From Hoplostethus atlanticus (lineage: Eukaryota > Chordata > Actinopteri > Trachichthyiformes > Trachichthyidae): 64,000 nucleotides of DNA. A program made the position numbers and the translations under genes. Positions 22,700-36,123 of this stretch are shown here, piece by piece. The notes beneath the pieces are model-generated. The model did not search any database. It saw nothing but the letters and a program-made list of their open reading frames with translations, and was not told the origin of the DNA. The DNA is taken from positions 296,001 to 360,000 of the forward strand of contig JAXDDX010000179.1 of NCBI GenBank assembly GCA_034670405.1. Reading direction: 5' to 3'. Position 1 is the first letter of the stretch, and each line of letters starts with the position of its first letter.

Positions 22700-23122
22700 A
22701 GATGCTCTAGTAGATTAATCAAACATGTCACCTACTGTATGAGAACTGGCAAGGTGACTGAGCTGCGTGTCAGGGTATGTATTAGGGATTACGGATTTAA
22801 CTGGAGGTGCTGAAAGGTATGTGCGTGTGTGTGTGTGAGTGTGCGCACACGTACGCTCACCTTGGGTGTGCCACTTAGATGGCGTATAATGCCGAGCCAG
22901 GGAGGCGGCCCGTCTCCGCATTAAAACCAGCTCAGTCAAACGAAAGCATCATTTCCATTTCAGATTTCACCGCATGAATAAGTCATTTTGTCCTTGGACC
23001 GCTAATGCCGAAACCCACCAGGCGTCCCGTCCGTCAGTCTCCTCGCAGCTTCTTTCCCCTTCCTTAGCATTTCAATCACTGCGCTGGGATGGAGAGAGGT
23101 CACGCAGAATAGTTGTGTAAAG

Positions 23123-23258
23123 CAGTGGTCTTCAACCCTGGTCCCCCAACCCTGGTTTTCATTCCAGCCGTCTCATCAGGGGCTGATCAACACCTGGCAC
23201 ACCAGGTGAATCTAATCAACTACCTGCTAGGAAGGAGCACCAGGGTTGAAGACCACTG
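23123..23258. mobile_element. hAT-type MITE
   Basis: The 136-bp element has termini CAGTGGTCTTCAACCCTGGT and its reverse complement. It is flanked by a perfect 8-bp direct repeat GTGTAAAG (23115-23122 and 23259-23266), the duplication size of hAT transposons. It has no coding capacity and was probably mobilised in trans. Confidence 0.85.
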
Positions 23259-23404
23259 GTGTAAAGAGTGTAACCGGTACAATGCTGTACACCCACTCAC
23301 AAAAACGAGCACTGGGCCAGCCGGTGATTATGTTCCATTAAGAGTGGGCACCTCTTATAATAACTCTCCTAACTCTGTGTAATGCAGGGGAAATTGTCTC
23401 CCAG

Positions 23405-23700
23405 GAAAATCACTTCTGACGCAACTCTTTACAGAGTACAGGTTGATGCCATCAGGAAGAACGCTATAGGCTGCCCAGCTAAGTTCTCCCTGGTACCATT
23501 AAATTACTGAACAACAAGCACTAGATAGATAGAAGCTGTTGTTTTTCTCTTATCTTATCTTATCATATCATATCTTTTTCATTTGTTTTATCTTTTTCAT
23601 TTTCTCTTATCTTTTTATTTGTTCATATCTTTTCCTTTTCTTTTTCTCTTATCTTATCTTCTTTTTCATTTTTTTCTCTTATCTTATATCAGCAAATGAA
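23405..23700 (+). mobile_element. Probable 3' end of a LINE followed by TTATC-rich tail
   Basis: One frame reads RVQVDAIRKNAIGCPAKFS, similar in style to the extreme C-terminus of fish Rex/CR1-like RT proteins. It is followed by a stop and then about 170 bases of (TTATC)-like pyrimidine-rich repeat, consistent with a LINE tail. The family assignment is tentative. Confidence 0.35.
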
Positions 23701-24799
23701 TTTGGCTTAATGACTGTTTTCTGCACATCCCTTTTTTTTCTTTCATTCTGACAGTGGGCTTATAATTTTGGACACATCAAATGATTTAGCAATACCAATG
23801 GATACTTCGATAATTTAACCAGGATAGGTTTTGTTGTCGGTTTTGTTGCCCTTAGATTCTTTTTGTTTTCATTTGGTAGCACAAAGTGCAAAGTTTGTCC
23901 CCAGGTTCTCTGTGGCGCGATTGGAAGTGGCAGCAATACTCTAAAGGCAGAACGGGAGGAGGGAGAGAGAAAAACAATTATATGATTCTTTTACAGACCC
24001 ATCTGTTCGCCCTACCTAGAAAAAGGTGGACTCAGACCAAAAAACATAACATCAGTGAGAGAACACAGGAGTGGGGTGTTTTTTTCCTGCCCGTTCACCA
24101 TTTCACTCCTTTTAAAAATAGTTAAATTCGATGTCAGTGTTCTGCAAAGGGTCCTGTCATGCAAAACCTTGGGGTCTAAATGTAACTCTGTTAACGTCAC
24201 GATCATCGGCACCGAACTGTTTTTAAAAGTGTGTGGGCGGAATCCACATTCAGTCAGGTCTGGGGTCCTCCAGGTGTCATTTTGATGACAGTTCCCTGCA
24301 ATTCTCAGTTCTTAAACGTGGATGGTTTTAGTGTAATAAGGATGTCATCTTTAGATTGCATTTAGATTAACTTCTTTTTTTTTAATTCAGTTTTTCTTGC
24401 AATCAAACTTGAGATCAACGTGCCTCAAAGACATTTAAGCGGGACTTAATGGGATTTTAGGGTGTAGGATGGACTCTTCAAGAGAATCTAAATCAATCCC
24501 GCTGTTTGCATCACTTCCTGTGTACCAGGAAAGACCCGGGAAAGACCTATCCGACACTGAGTGGTTAGAACAGCAAATGGAAAAGCTGTCATGAACTGGC
24601 TAGAGGTTGAATCACTACTGTGTTATATCAATAGACGATAGAGTAGCAAAACCGACAGAGATGTCAGATGTCACAAAGTATAATATTTTTAAAAGCAATT
24701 CCCAGAGAGTTAGATATTGCATATTTTGTCCTAACCTTGATTGCACTACTGTCTTATTCTATATACTCTATACTTCTATATACTATATACTAACTCTGA

Positions 24800-25189
<390 letters not shown>

Positions 25190-26414
25190 TAAATTAAGAC
25201 CACATTTCCCATAAACCCTGTTGCTTCCTGTAGATTTTTTCTTCTTCAGTCAAAGGTTACCTCTTTGTCTTTACTGAAGAGGATAAAACAGTGTAGAGGC
25301 TGACAGAGGCTGCCGGTCTTCTCAGCGATGGTCGCGTTTGTTTACGGCACTTACACTGAAGTCTCAAAATGAATGCGGTAATGATTTATTGACGTCAATG
25401 CTGCATGTACCACCTTTAACGCACAAGCATAAACACACAGTCACTTGTCAGAACGTAGTGATCCGCTTACCTTCACTCAACTGCACACCAAAGCAGAAAA
25501 CAAGACAAGTAAACGAATAAAACCTTTTGAATTGCATGTACCTAAACAAACAGCACATACATCACTAAGTGGCAACGTGGTGGTTACATTTCTTTTTTAC
25601 TTAGCTGAAGCAAGAGGTTATATGGCATTCTCTGCTCCCTTGTGTCAGAATGCACACACTACAAACTACTCCAGTTACTATATATGTATATGGGTAAATG
25701 GGTTCAGTATATGTACTATGTGTATAGGTAGAGTAATGCAACTTTAATGTCTTTTTTTCTTGTAAATGCTTGTCATTTAAAATTATGTACTTGTGCTTTC
25801 CCTTGATTCCAAAATACATTTGGCAGCAAACAGTGTTGAAAGGAAATTTAAACAGGTGGTGCGGAATTGAACAATCTGGATGTTTTGCTTACATAATATT
25901 GTGTGGTTTGCCATTGTGCAAGTAAGTTGTGGATTTCAGACAACTTATTGTACTTATTATAGTTTTTTGGAATGTGTGGTGAAATCGCTCAAATAAGATT
26001 TACATAAAAGTTATTTACCTCCCATATAATTAATGCTATTGCTTTGCTGATATGAGCTGGAAATATATATATATATATGTGCACACACACACTCTCATGC
26101 ACACGCACAAACACAGAATGAATAAAATCCCTATCCATGCATGCACACATTCCAGGGTTGGGGTCAGTTTCACCAAGGGGATCATTAAAGTTCCATCTAA
26201 TTTAATGCACTTTCAGTTCAATCACTTCAGGAAGTCTTTTTCTTTAATATTCTAATACTGAAGATCTTTTGCCATAAAAAGGTTCTGATGTCAAAAGAGA
26301 CATATTCTATGAATATTATGGAAATTGGATTTGAATTGGATTCGATTTACATCTTGAATTTATTGCAGTGAAAGTAAATTAACTCCAACTGCAAGGCATC
26401 CGCGCTCACACACG

Positions 26415-26415
<1 letters not shown>

Positions 26416-26450
<35 letters not shown>
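26416..26450. repeat. (CA)n microsatellite next to a candidate exon
   Basis: About 17 CA units ending directly at the AG of the candidate 38-nt exon. Confidence 0.93.
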
Positions 26451-26451
<1 letters not shown>

Positions 26452-26452
<1 letters not shown>

Positions 26453-26489
26453 TGCGTCCATGCTGAAGCGTTATGTCACCCCAGACCAG
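26452..26489 (+). other. Candidate 38-nt alternative or poison exon in the last prkca intron
   Basis: A 38-nt segment is bounded by CAG on its left (directly after a (CA)n repeat) and GTAGGT on its right, a good donor. One frame is fully open. However, spliced after the phase-0 upstream prkca exon it would read four codons and then TGA. Inclusion would therefore truncate the kinase before the turn and hydrophobic motifs, or trigger NMD. The adjacent CA repeat is the kind of element bound by hnRNP L. There is no pyrimidine tract, so this may be chance. Confidence 0.25.
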
Positions 26490-29400
26490 GTAGGTTGTCG
26501 TCAGGTCATTTCTCTGCTCTGCACACTAAAGACTACTGGCTGTCAGACATGGCCAAAGAAATATTCCTAAATATGGGTTTTGAGAAATGGATTTGAAATC
26601 CTGATGTGATGGTTCACTTTGGTGCGCCATATTCCATTTCCCAGCATGCTCTCTTCGACGTGACTTCAAGAATAGTTGTCTTCCAGGAAAAGGCGGCAGG
26701 GAAGTAGAGGAGATGACATTCAAAACAAAATTAATTGAGTAAACTGTATTCCAGCACACGATGTGCAAGTTCGTGACATGCACCTTTTAAACCCGCTGAG
26801 CCATGACAAGAACGCCCTCTATCAATTATTTCAAATAGGCAAAATTACTTCTGAAAGAGACAATGAACAATAAAACAATACAATTATTTTTAGCTCGGTC
26901 TCCCCGCAACAGTTTGTAGGCCTGTATGTGTTAAAGTGATTTTAAAGATAAAGGATGTAAACAAGAATGCAGAACAACCAATACTGGGCGGCTGACTGTC
27001 AACCCACACAGGGATATCTGTGCCAAAAATTAGAAATAGCACTTCAAACCAAAATAAAAGCTTAAAAATATACTTGTCAAGACTTTTGTATAATCCCACT
27101 CATTCTTTTCAGAATAAACTACATGGGTCAGTTTCACCGACATTAAGGATTAAGACTGTCAACTAAATTGTCCATTGGACCTTTGAGAGAAATGAATTGG
27201 CTTCAGTGGCTCCTTATATGTCTGTTTTACTGGGATTTTGTGGTTTGGCTTGATGTATGATTAGTGTGATTAGTTGATTTGATGTATGACGGATAGTTAC
27301 ACTATTGCTTAAGACACACGCACAACCACACACACACACCAACTCCACCCAAACGTGCTCTTACATCTCATTAGATTTCCATAATTGCACTTAAAGGAAT
27401 GAGAAGGGGACGTTCTGGACAAGAAATCGCTCGGCTGACTGTAATCCCTTGTAACATTCAGAGGGCATTCCCGCCCAGAGTAGTTGACCGCGCCGGGAAC
27501 GTGCGTAAAAGTTGGGATTCCCAGGTCCCAGTAGGAAATGAACCTTCTCACCTTGTCAGCGTTTGGTGTAATCCTCTGCCCACTCACTACACAGAGTGAG
27601 GGGAACGTCTGTATTTCAGCTGTCAAGTCAGGCGGTTTAAAATCTTCCATCTTCCGGGAATTTTGTTTTAATTGAGATGGCGCACACGACATACAGGCAT
27701 GTGCGAACATCATATAGTCTTCACAGGAAGATAAAAGGTTTTTGGCAGTGCACACCATGCAATTGTTAGACTAGATTGTGCGGCAAGTGGTCCGAGAGTG
27801 GAACACAATACCCCCTCGATTTGATCCCCTTTTGTATAGTCAAAACACAGCTGCAGGCATAGGCTATATATGGCAGGAACTATATGGGCCATGAATAATT
27901 CCAGACACCCTCAGTGCATATTTGATGTAGTGGCCATATATTATGAATGTATATCTCATATAGCTGTCTTCCTGAGTGGTTTTTGAAATCCCCTTGTGTA
28001 CACACATGAGCATGTACTCTGTCTCTCTCCCTCTGCTCTGTTACTTTCTCTCTGTCTCCCTCTGATTCTCTCTTACCCACATGCAGACAGTTTTCATACA
28101 TTTCTAAAACGTGTGTGTGGGCCTCACATATTCATTTTAAATATGTAGTTCTCTTCTGTTTCAACCCCCAAGGGCGCCCCTTCCTCTAATAAGGTGAATC
28201 CTGGCCTCTGTCTCCCTGTGGTCTCCCGCTGGATGGATATGCTGTGTGTGCAGGGAATGCTGTGTGTGCTTTGTGTGTGTGTGTGTGTGGGAAAGTGAAA
28301 GAAAGTGAGGGTTAAGATGGATTGAAGAGGGTAGGGGAGGAAAGGTTTGTTGCATGTATGTGCTGAATATGAGCGTGCGTGTGTGTCTGAGAGAGAGCTG
28401 CATCAGCGGTAATGCCTGCATGCATGCATACATGTGCATGGCCTTAGCAGACTGCACGCATGCATGGGTTTGGTTATGGATGCAGGCTACGGGTGTATGA
28501 TGAGAGAAAGAGAGAGACTACCTCTAACCTCCATGATCTCACTCTATAATTATCCATCATGTGCATCCCTCTGCCATGTAATACGCCCCTGTTTCTCTGT
28601 CCATCGCCACCAAATAGCTATCATTAACCCTGCTCGTACACCTCCCTCCATCCCTCCATCCATCCCTCACACGATCTAACCCAGTCTTCTTCCATCGACT
28701 CCTCTTTCCCCTCTGTTTCTCCATCTCCCTGTTCAATCTCACTTCATCCTCCTGTGACGGCTGTTGAATTGCAATCAATAACACCGGCAGCACCCAACCG
28801 AGAGAGCCAAACCATCTGTATCTATTGGCCGGGGGCGAGACATCTGAGGACACGTCCTATGTGGTAGCAATGAGTGTCAGGGACAGGCTAAGTTAGTGCT
28901 CATCGTGCGGCCACCTACTGCAGGTAGGCAAACAAGGATTTAAGTCGAGCAAGTGGCGGGTGATTACATAACAGCCATGTCCAATGAGCAGTGTCGGTAT
29001 GGTTATTTGTCATATGAGCAGGGAATGGGTATAATTTCACGAGAGCAGAACAAGTTTGACAGCCACAAGTTCGTCGCCCGCTTATCGATGGCCGACCGTC
29101 CGTATGGGGGAGGTGAGGGGGATGAGAAAGTAGGTCAAATAGGAAGGTTGCTGATTAATAGTGATGGGAAGAGTGAATGAAGGGAGGGAAGGAGGGCATG
29201 AGAGAGGAGGAGGACTTAGTCACTGCCCAGAAGTCTTAGAACACGTCTGAGTGCACACACACACACACAGATGTAGATAGATGAGCCATGACTCATTGTA
29301 GACTTATTTTCTGTTTTTTTCCCTAATTTGGGGCCAAGGGGATTGACATTTTCTGTCCCATTTTTTCTAAAATCTGAAGTTCATTTTGCAATGGAAAAGG

Positions 29401-31029
29401 GCGGGTTACATTTGATCATTTGTATTCATTAAGACCCAATCTATAATTGATATGAAGATATTTTTCATTGTGAAATTTATAGTCTGGCCTCTTTTTAAAG
29501 GGACTGACATCTAAACGTGACTTTTATGTCTTATTAGGTTTGTAAGGTTTGTAATGGTTGTAAAGTTGGACTAATACAGAGCTGTATTTTAAGTTGTGAT
29601 GGGCTACGAATGTTCTAAACTAATTTTTATTTTAACAGATATTATGGGTCAATACATGAAAAACATGACTTACCACTCCCCATTTGAACTCAGTCGGCCA
29701 GACCAGTCCGTTTTCATTTGTTTTTGTGCAGCAATTGTTCTGTTGCATATTAAGTTCAGATGAGTTTCCCTCTTCTGTAAGCCATTTGCTGCCAATAACA
29801 AGATAACAAGTTAACAGAACAAGGCACATTGTTAGGGATACGGTGAAAACAACAGAAAGCTCCGGAGGCTGAGAGAGAGAGAGAGAAAGAGAGAGTGTGT
29901 CTTGGCACAACTCTTAATGGAGGCAGCCGCTCATTTGTCATCCTAAGTAGCTGAGCGTTCGTTTAATATGCTTGAGTGCAGAGGCATGTGTGTCTGTGTG
30001 CCGAGAGAGAGAGTGAGAGAGAGAGATTAAAAATGAGAGAAAGTAGGTCAGACATCCATGTAGGACACTGTGTCGCCGTATATAGGAGGATGTATAAACG
30101 GCATGACGTCTCCGTCTGGTTCTATAAGGGTCGGCTGAATCGATCCATGTGAAAATAGGAGAAGTAGTACCAGCCGTGCATTTTCCCAAAAGGGGCAAAT
30201 CTATTGTTTTAAAGCACTCATGAAGCAATGATCAATAAATGTGGCACATTTTCAAAAGGGCATAGCTTAAGTGTGTTTAGAGTCATGGATCTTTCTACTC
30301 TAATCCTTTTGAGCTCCATTCTTCTTAAGCGGTAAATCCCTTTATGGGAGAGCGACTCTTATATAGAAAGCTTTCTAGTCAAGGTCCTTATTTGTCAAAA
30401 TGTGTGTTAAGTGTTGAAAAATGCTGGGCAAAAACTTCTCTTAACTCCTTGGTACCTCCTATTTCTAGCAAGCAGGGCTTAACAGATGCTTCAGGGAAGC
30501 ACTGGTCGTGGCTGCTGCTGCTGTTGCTGTCAGACGATTGAAAAAGACATTTGAAGCGTGGTGCTCTTGCTAAAAAAATTGCAATATTTTTTTACTTCTA
30601 GTGTTCAGTGCCCTGAATGCTATACAAACGTACAATCGAACGCCCTTTCCATTGAACATAACAAGGAAACAAAGCCAGTGCTCGAGCTTCCCAGTAGACA
30701 CATTTGAACCATCCACGTCAAATGTGTTTATAGACTCCGAGCCGTCAGTTTGGCAGCGACAAACAATTTTCATCGTGCATATGCTTCACGTACGCGCTGG
30801 TTTGAATATCGCCTCACAGCGGAGGCCCGCTGTCAGAAAGAGTCAAATGTGTTTTTTTTTATCAGGAAAGGGACACACCGGTGCTAGAGATTGTCGGTGG
30901 AGATCAGAGTGAGTAGTGTCCAGCTGAACTTGAGCAATGGACGGTCACTGATGGATAGAAGACAAGACATGTTTCAGAAAGAGAGAGATGGAGAGCAATT
31001 GAGGGATTACCCATCCATCTCTGTTATCT

Positions 31030-31031
<2 letters not shown>

Positions 31032-31091
<60 letters not shown>

Positions 31092-31269
31092 GAAGAGGGT
31101 GTGCACACACATAAACACACAGACACACACACACACATTTGCTCCCTATCTTGAAGTGTGTCCTTCATCCACTCTCTGACAGGGTGGCAGTGGCTTGGAG
31201 CGATTGTCACCTGTCAGTGACAAGAGTCATACGAGGGAAGTTAAAGCAGCGGAGCCTCGGGTCCCCCCC

Positions 31270-31303
<34 letters not shown>
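31032..31303. repeat. (GT)n and (CA)n microsatellites
   Basis: About 24 GT units at 31032-31080, then GA units. A (CA)n run follows at about 31271-31303 after a C run. Confidence 0.9.
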
Positions 31304-31305
<2 letters not shown>

Positions 31306-32123
31306 CACACCGCACATACACATACTGGAATGCAGGCATAGACAATCAAACATAGGTGGACGCTTAAATGCAAACACACACAAACAACGACAGCTTGACT
31401 CTGAATGTAGGGCAGCAGTAGAGGAGGCCACAGTCTAACAGTGAGAGTCTCAAAGCCGGGCCATGGCTAGTCAACAGGCACTAACTGCCCAAACAACAGA
31501 AAGAGAATGGAAGACAGAGAAAAATGCAGCATAAGACCTGTTTTTGTTCCTATATTGGCACCTCTCAGTTATGATAATACATTCTAACTTATTCTGGAGT
31601 GACTTGGATTTGTCTTTTTTTATCTTATAGTTAAAGACCTGTGTCCAGATCGACCATATACTGTTGTGGTCAAAAGTTTACACTTTACACAACATGTATA
31701 TCATGGCAGTCTTGAGTTTCCAATGATTTCTACAACTCTTATTTTTCTGTGATGGAATGATTCGGTCACATACTTCTTTGTCACAAAAAACATTCATGAA
31801 TTTTGGTTATTTTATGAATGTATTATGAAAATGTGACCAAATCTGCTGGGTCAAAAATATACATACAGCAATGCTAATATTTGGTCAAATGTCCCTTGTC
31901 CATTTTCACCTCAATTAGGCGCTTTTGGTAGCCATCCACAAGCTGCTGGCAAGCTTCTGGTTGAATCTTTGACCACTCCTCTTGACAGAATTGGTGCAGT
32001 TCAACTAAATTTGTTGGCTTTCTGACACGTTTCTTCAGCAAAAGTCCACATGTTCTCGATGGGATTTAAGTCAGGACTTTGGGAAGAACATTCTAAAACC
32101 TTAATTTTAGCCTGATTTAGTCA

Positions 32124-32480
<357 letters not shown>

Positions 32481-32866
32481 TCAGTCGAGCCTTAAGGTGC
32501 CGCTTCTGGAGAAAGGGCTTCCTTCTTGCACGGCAGCCTCTCAGCCCATGGCGATGTAAAACACGCTTGACTGTGGACACTGACACCTGTGTTCCAGCAG
32601 CTTCTAATTCATCGCAGACCTGCTTTTTGGTGGTTCTCGGGTGACTCTTGACCATCCTGACCAATTGTCTCTCAGCAGCAGGTGATAGCTTGCGTTTTCT
32701 CCCTGATCGTGGCAGTGACACAATTGTGCCATGCACTTTATACTTACAAACAATTGTTTGCACAGTTGATTTTGGGACCTGTAGCTGCTTTGAAATGGCT
32801 CCAAGTGACTTTCCTGACTTGTTCAAGTCAATGATCCGCTTTTTCAGATCCGTGCTGAGCTCCTTA

Positions 32867-33629
32867 TGCCGGGATCAGACTACATGATATCAGGCCGATT
32901 ATAGCCCGATTCAGCAGACGTAGGGCGTCGGGTCGAGTCAGGAATGACAGGGTGCGACAATCGATTGTTTTATCTTGTGTAGTGTGACATAGTGGACGAC
33001 AACCGGCACCGCATCTGGGACGCCTCACGACGTCCCGACAAAAGACTAGCATGTTAGATTTGTTTTTGCCGTCCACGACGTGTTCCGTCTCGTCCGTGAC
33101 GTTGACCAATAGGAGCACGGAGCGCTATAAACAAACATGGCGAAGCGAAAGAGGAATGAAGTTGTTGGTGCCGCTAGGTGGAACTATGAAACAGAGGAAA
33201 GGTTTGTCGAGCTCTGGCAACAACACCCCTGTAGAGGCTAGCCAGCTAGCTACATTTAGGTTTCACTACGGGCTAAAACATGGTTATTTTTCACCTCTTT
33301 GAAGGATTGACAACCCATACTGTTCTCTTCATGCGACCCAATAACGGGTCCACAGTAGTTTTTTCTTTTTTTTAGGCTTTTCGGAACACAAGACAGCCAG
33401 TATCATGCATACCGCTTCGGACGCCATTGTTTGTTTACATTCTCATTGCCTAGCACCTGCTTTCCGATGCCATCACGCACGTCGGCAAGCAATTATTGGT
33501 CGGTGACCAACGTGTAGTCTGTCATGTCTCTCGGCCAAGACACGGCACGAATTTATCACTCTATAATCGCCTAATCTGACAGAGTGACCATCGTAACAGA
33601 CAAAAATATTGTGTAGTCTGATCCCAGCA
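32867..33629. mobile_element. Harbinger-like non-autonomous element nested in the Tc1 transposase
   Basis: The 763-bp element has termini TGC(C/T)GGGATCAGACTACA in inverted orientation and a perfect 3-bp duplication TTA at 32864-32866 and 33630-33632, the PIF/Harbinger target. The interrupted Tc1 sequence rejoins cleanly across one TTA. It is younger than the Tc1 copy. It contains no transposase, but does contain a short MADF-like ORF. Confidence 0.8.
33137..33241 (+). CDS. Short MADF-like ORF (first-exon relic) in the Harbinger-like element
   Basis: An ATG followed by 34 codons and TAG. It starts MAKRKRN and contains RWNYETEERFVELWQQHPC. This resembles the first helix of a MADF / Myb-SANT-like DNA-binding domain, the kind of accessory protein encoded beside Harbinger transposases. 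The frame ends soon after, so it is probably a truncated first exon kept from an autonomous parent. Confidence 0.5.
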   Translation: MAKRKRNEVVGAARWNYETEERFVELWQQHPCRG

Positions 33630-35850
33630 TTAGACTTTACCATTGTAATGAGTGTATCAAATGGGCCCTGTTTAAATTGTCTCAGAAGTCACCAGCTGTA
33701 GTCAATCATAATCACTCACAAGAAGTTAAGAGCCCATGCCACAAAGAAATTTTGATTGACACATCACCTACATCACCAAAACTGATAATTCAAGTTGCTG
33801 TATGTATATTTTTGACCCAGCAGATTTTGTCATATTTCCAGAAGACCTATAATAAATTCATAAAAGAACCAAAATTCATGAATGTTTTTTGTGACAAAGA
33901 AGTATGTGTGCCAATCATTCCATCACAGAAAAATAAGAGTTGTAGAAATCATTGGAAACTCAAGACTGCCACGATATACATGTTCTTTACAAGTGTATGT
34001 AAACTTTTGACCACAACTGTATATAATTATCAAAACTGGAAACTGAGTAACCTTTCAGCCTCCTGTCTATCTTTGTAGAGTAGCCAACATAGAATCATTA
34101 GACAGAAAGGGCCTATCATGGTAGTCTGCTGTGGAAATGTGGCATTGTTTCATAATGCGGATAGCACCTGAGACTCAGAGGGAGTCGTGATGAACACAAA
34201 CTGCGATCATAATGTTGTGTGAAATAACGCCTTTGCCACAATAACAACCCCTTGAGTCTGATGCAGCAATTCTTTCTATGACAACAGTGTCAAACATTCT
34301 AGGGTTACCGTCTTGAGTTCACAAGCTAAATTACCAATTGAAGAACATTTCAGCGGAAATGTCCTTTCTTTCTATTCCAGTTCTGTCTTCCCAGCCAGCT
34401 GCAGCAGAGTGATGAACACAGCCCTATCTCTCTGCACTGCTCCGTTGTTGCTGAACGCTTCTTTAATGTGTATCGGACCGTTTGATTTACAGTACAGTTC
34501 CGGGTATTTGTAGTATATTGAGTAATGCCTCGGCACCAACCCATCCATCGAGCAAGTCCTGCCATGCTGTACCACCTTAAGGACATGATCTGAAGACATC
34601 TCTGGTAGTGTTATTAAGTTGACTGGTCGAAGGACACTGTTAAAAGCCATCAATTGTCATTGATTCAAGCACCATGTCTAGATGATAAATTGAAAAATTA
34701 AAACTTTTTTTTCATCTTGAAAGCTATATGCGCACGCATGTCAGGTCTCTTTTTTTTCAAGAGGTCAAGGGGAATCATGAATGAAATGACAGCAATGAGA
34801 TGCACACCCACACCCCCGAACATGTGCAGGGCCTCCCTTTGTAGTGAAATTCTCTGAAGTGCTAATTCGACCGCCACATGACGTGACCCGTTTCCATTTC
34901 TTGGATATGATTTGATTATCCTCTCATCACAGAAACATGGAACCTGTTTTGATGCCACCCGGTTCAATATTGACGGTTCGCCTCCCTCTCGTGAACATAC
35001 TAATTAACCCCCGTGTGACCTCGTCGCACCTTGACGCTGTTGCTATTTTGGTTCAAGCGATCATTTCATCCTTTGCAACATAATCAGCTGTGACAGTGCA
35101 TCTGGACATAATGCATCTAAGCCAAGATAAAGGAGCCGCATCAGAGCAGGTGACTAGGTCAGAGCAAACACAACGTGGCTTGGTGCAGAGGCCCTGACCC
35201 CATTCCTCCTCACTGAATCCAACCTAGGCTTTGTTTATCAAACTGGATTGCTATTCCACAGCTGTGTCGATGTGAACTTGGCGTCCAGGAGACTCAGTTG
35301 CATTACGATTCAGGTGAATGGGATGTAGAGCATGTAATCTGGGGTTATTGTTGGAATAAGTGACGTGACAGGGAAGGTAAAGCAGAGGATCAGGTGTACA
35401 ATGTTAATTTCATCGCGGGCCATGAGACGGGAGGGAGGAGGTGTAACAGGATGGGGGTATGGACTCATAACCTACTTCGAAGTGGATGAACTCACAAATG
35501 TTGCTTGTTGTTTTTGTGTGAGCACATTGTCTAATTGCCCAGCCCAGTGTGAAAACGGATGATGATTGCGATGATGTTGACGATTGATAATGTCTGCTGA
35601 TGACTGCAGCGATGTCTGTCCTTTGCTTTGGGTTCATTAGTGAAACTTGCCAAGTGATAAAACCAGATTCTACTGAACGCAATGTTTCGCAATTGCCTTC
35701 TCAGAATCGCTGTGTACTTTGTGCATACTGTTTCGGCTTTATTCCACGTCTGTTTCGTAGTCGCTCTGCTTTTTCTCCTCCATGTCGTTTCATGCACCTC
35801 ATTTCTAACTGCTCCCTTTATGTCTCTCTCTCTCTCTCTCTCCCCTACAG

Positions 35851-36015
35851 AGTGGCAAAGCAGCAGAGAACTTTGACAAGTTCTTCACGCGTACACAGCC
35901 CCAGCTCACGCCACCGGACGAGCTGGTTATCGCCAACATCGACCAGGCTGACTTCGCAGGGTTCTCGTTCATCAACCCACAGTTTGTCCACCCTTTGCTC
36001 AACAACGCCCTATGA
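35851..36015 (+). CDS. prkca: Protein kinase C alpha, last coding exon (turn and hydrophobic motifs, stop)
   Basis: This exon begins [14 protein letters not shown] after a (CT)n-rich polypyrimidine tract and ends at TGA 36013-36015, giving 54 residues. It carries the turn motif (LTPPDE; the Thr is phosphorylated in PKCs) and the hydrophobic motif ([10 protein letters not shown], with the phospho-Ser between aromatic residues). Both are needed for kinase maturation. The C-terminus reads [10 protein letters not shown]. Mammalian PKC-alpha ends in a class I PDZ ligand (QSAV) that binds PICK1; here the -2 position is Asn, so that ligand appears altered. The NPQFVHP stretch separates this isoform from beta and gamma. 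Confidence 0.95.
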   Translation, partial: SGKAAENFDKFFTRTQPQLTPPDELVIANIDQADFAGFSFINPQFVHPLLNNAL

Positions 36016-36117
36016 GAAGGATGGGGGAACGATCTCCCCGGAGAAGCTCCCCGCTCACTGCCATCACTAAAACCAACCGCCAACCTGACATCCGACCACA
36101 CCTTGATCAAGGCACAT

Positions 36118-36123
36118 AATAAA
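36118..36123 (+). terminator. prkca: Proximal polyadenylation hexamer for prkca
   Basis: A canonical AATAAA lies 102 bases downstream of the prkca stop codon, with T-rich sequence within the next 50 bases. It could produce a short 3'UTR isoform. Use of this site is inferred only. Confidence 0.4.

Noticed and set aside
27390..27600. GC-richer block as a possible promoter or MITE
   Set aside because: No terminal repeats, target duplication, splice donor or gene in the right orientation was found.
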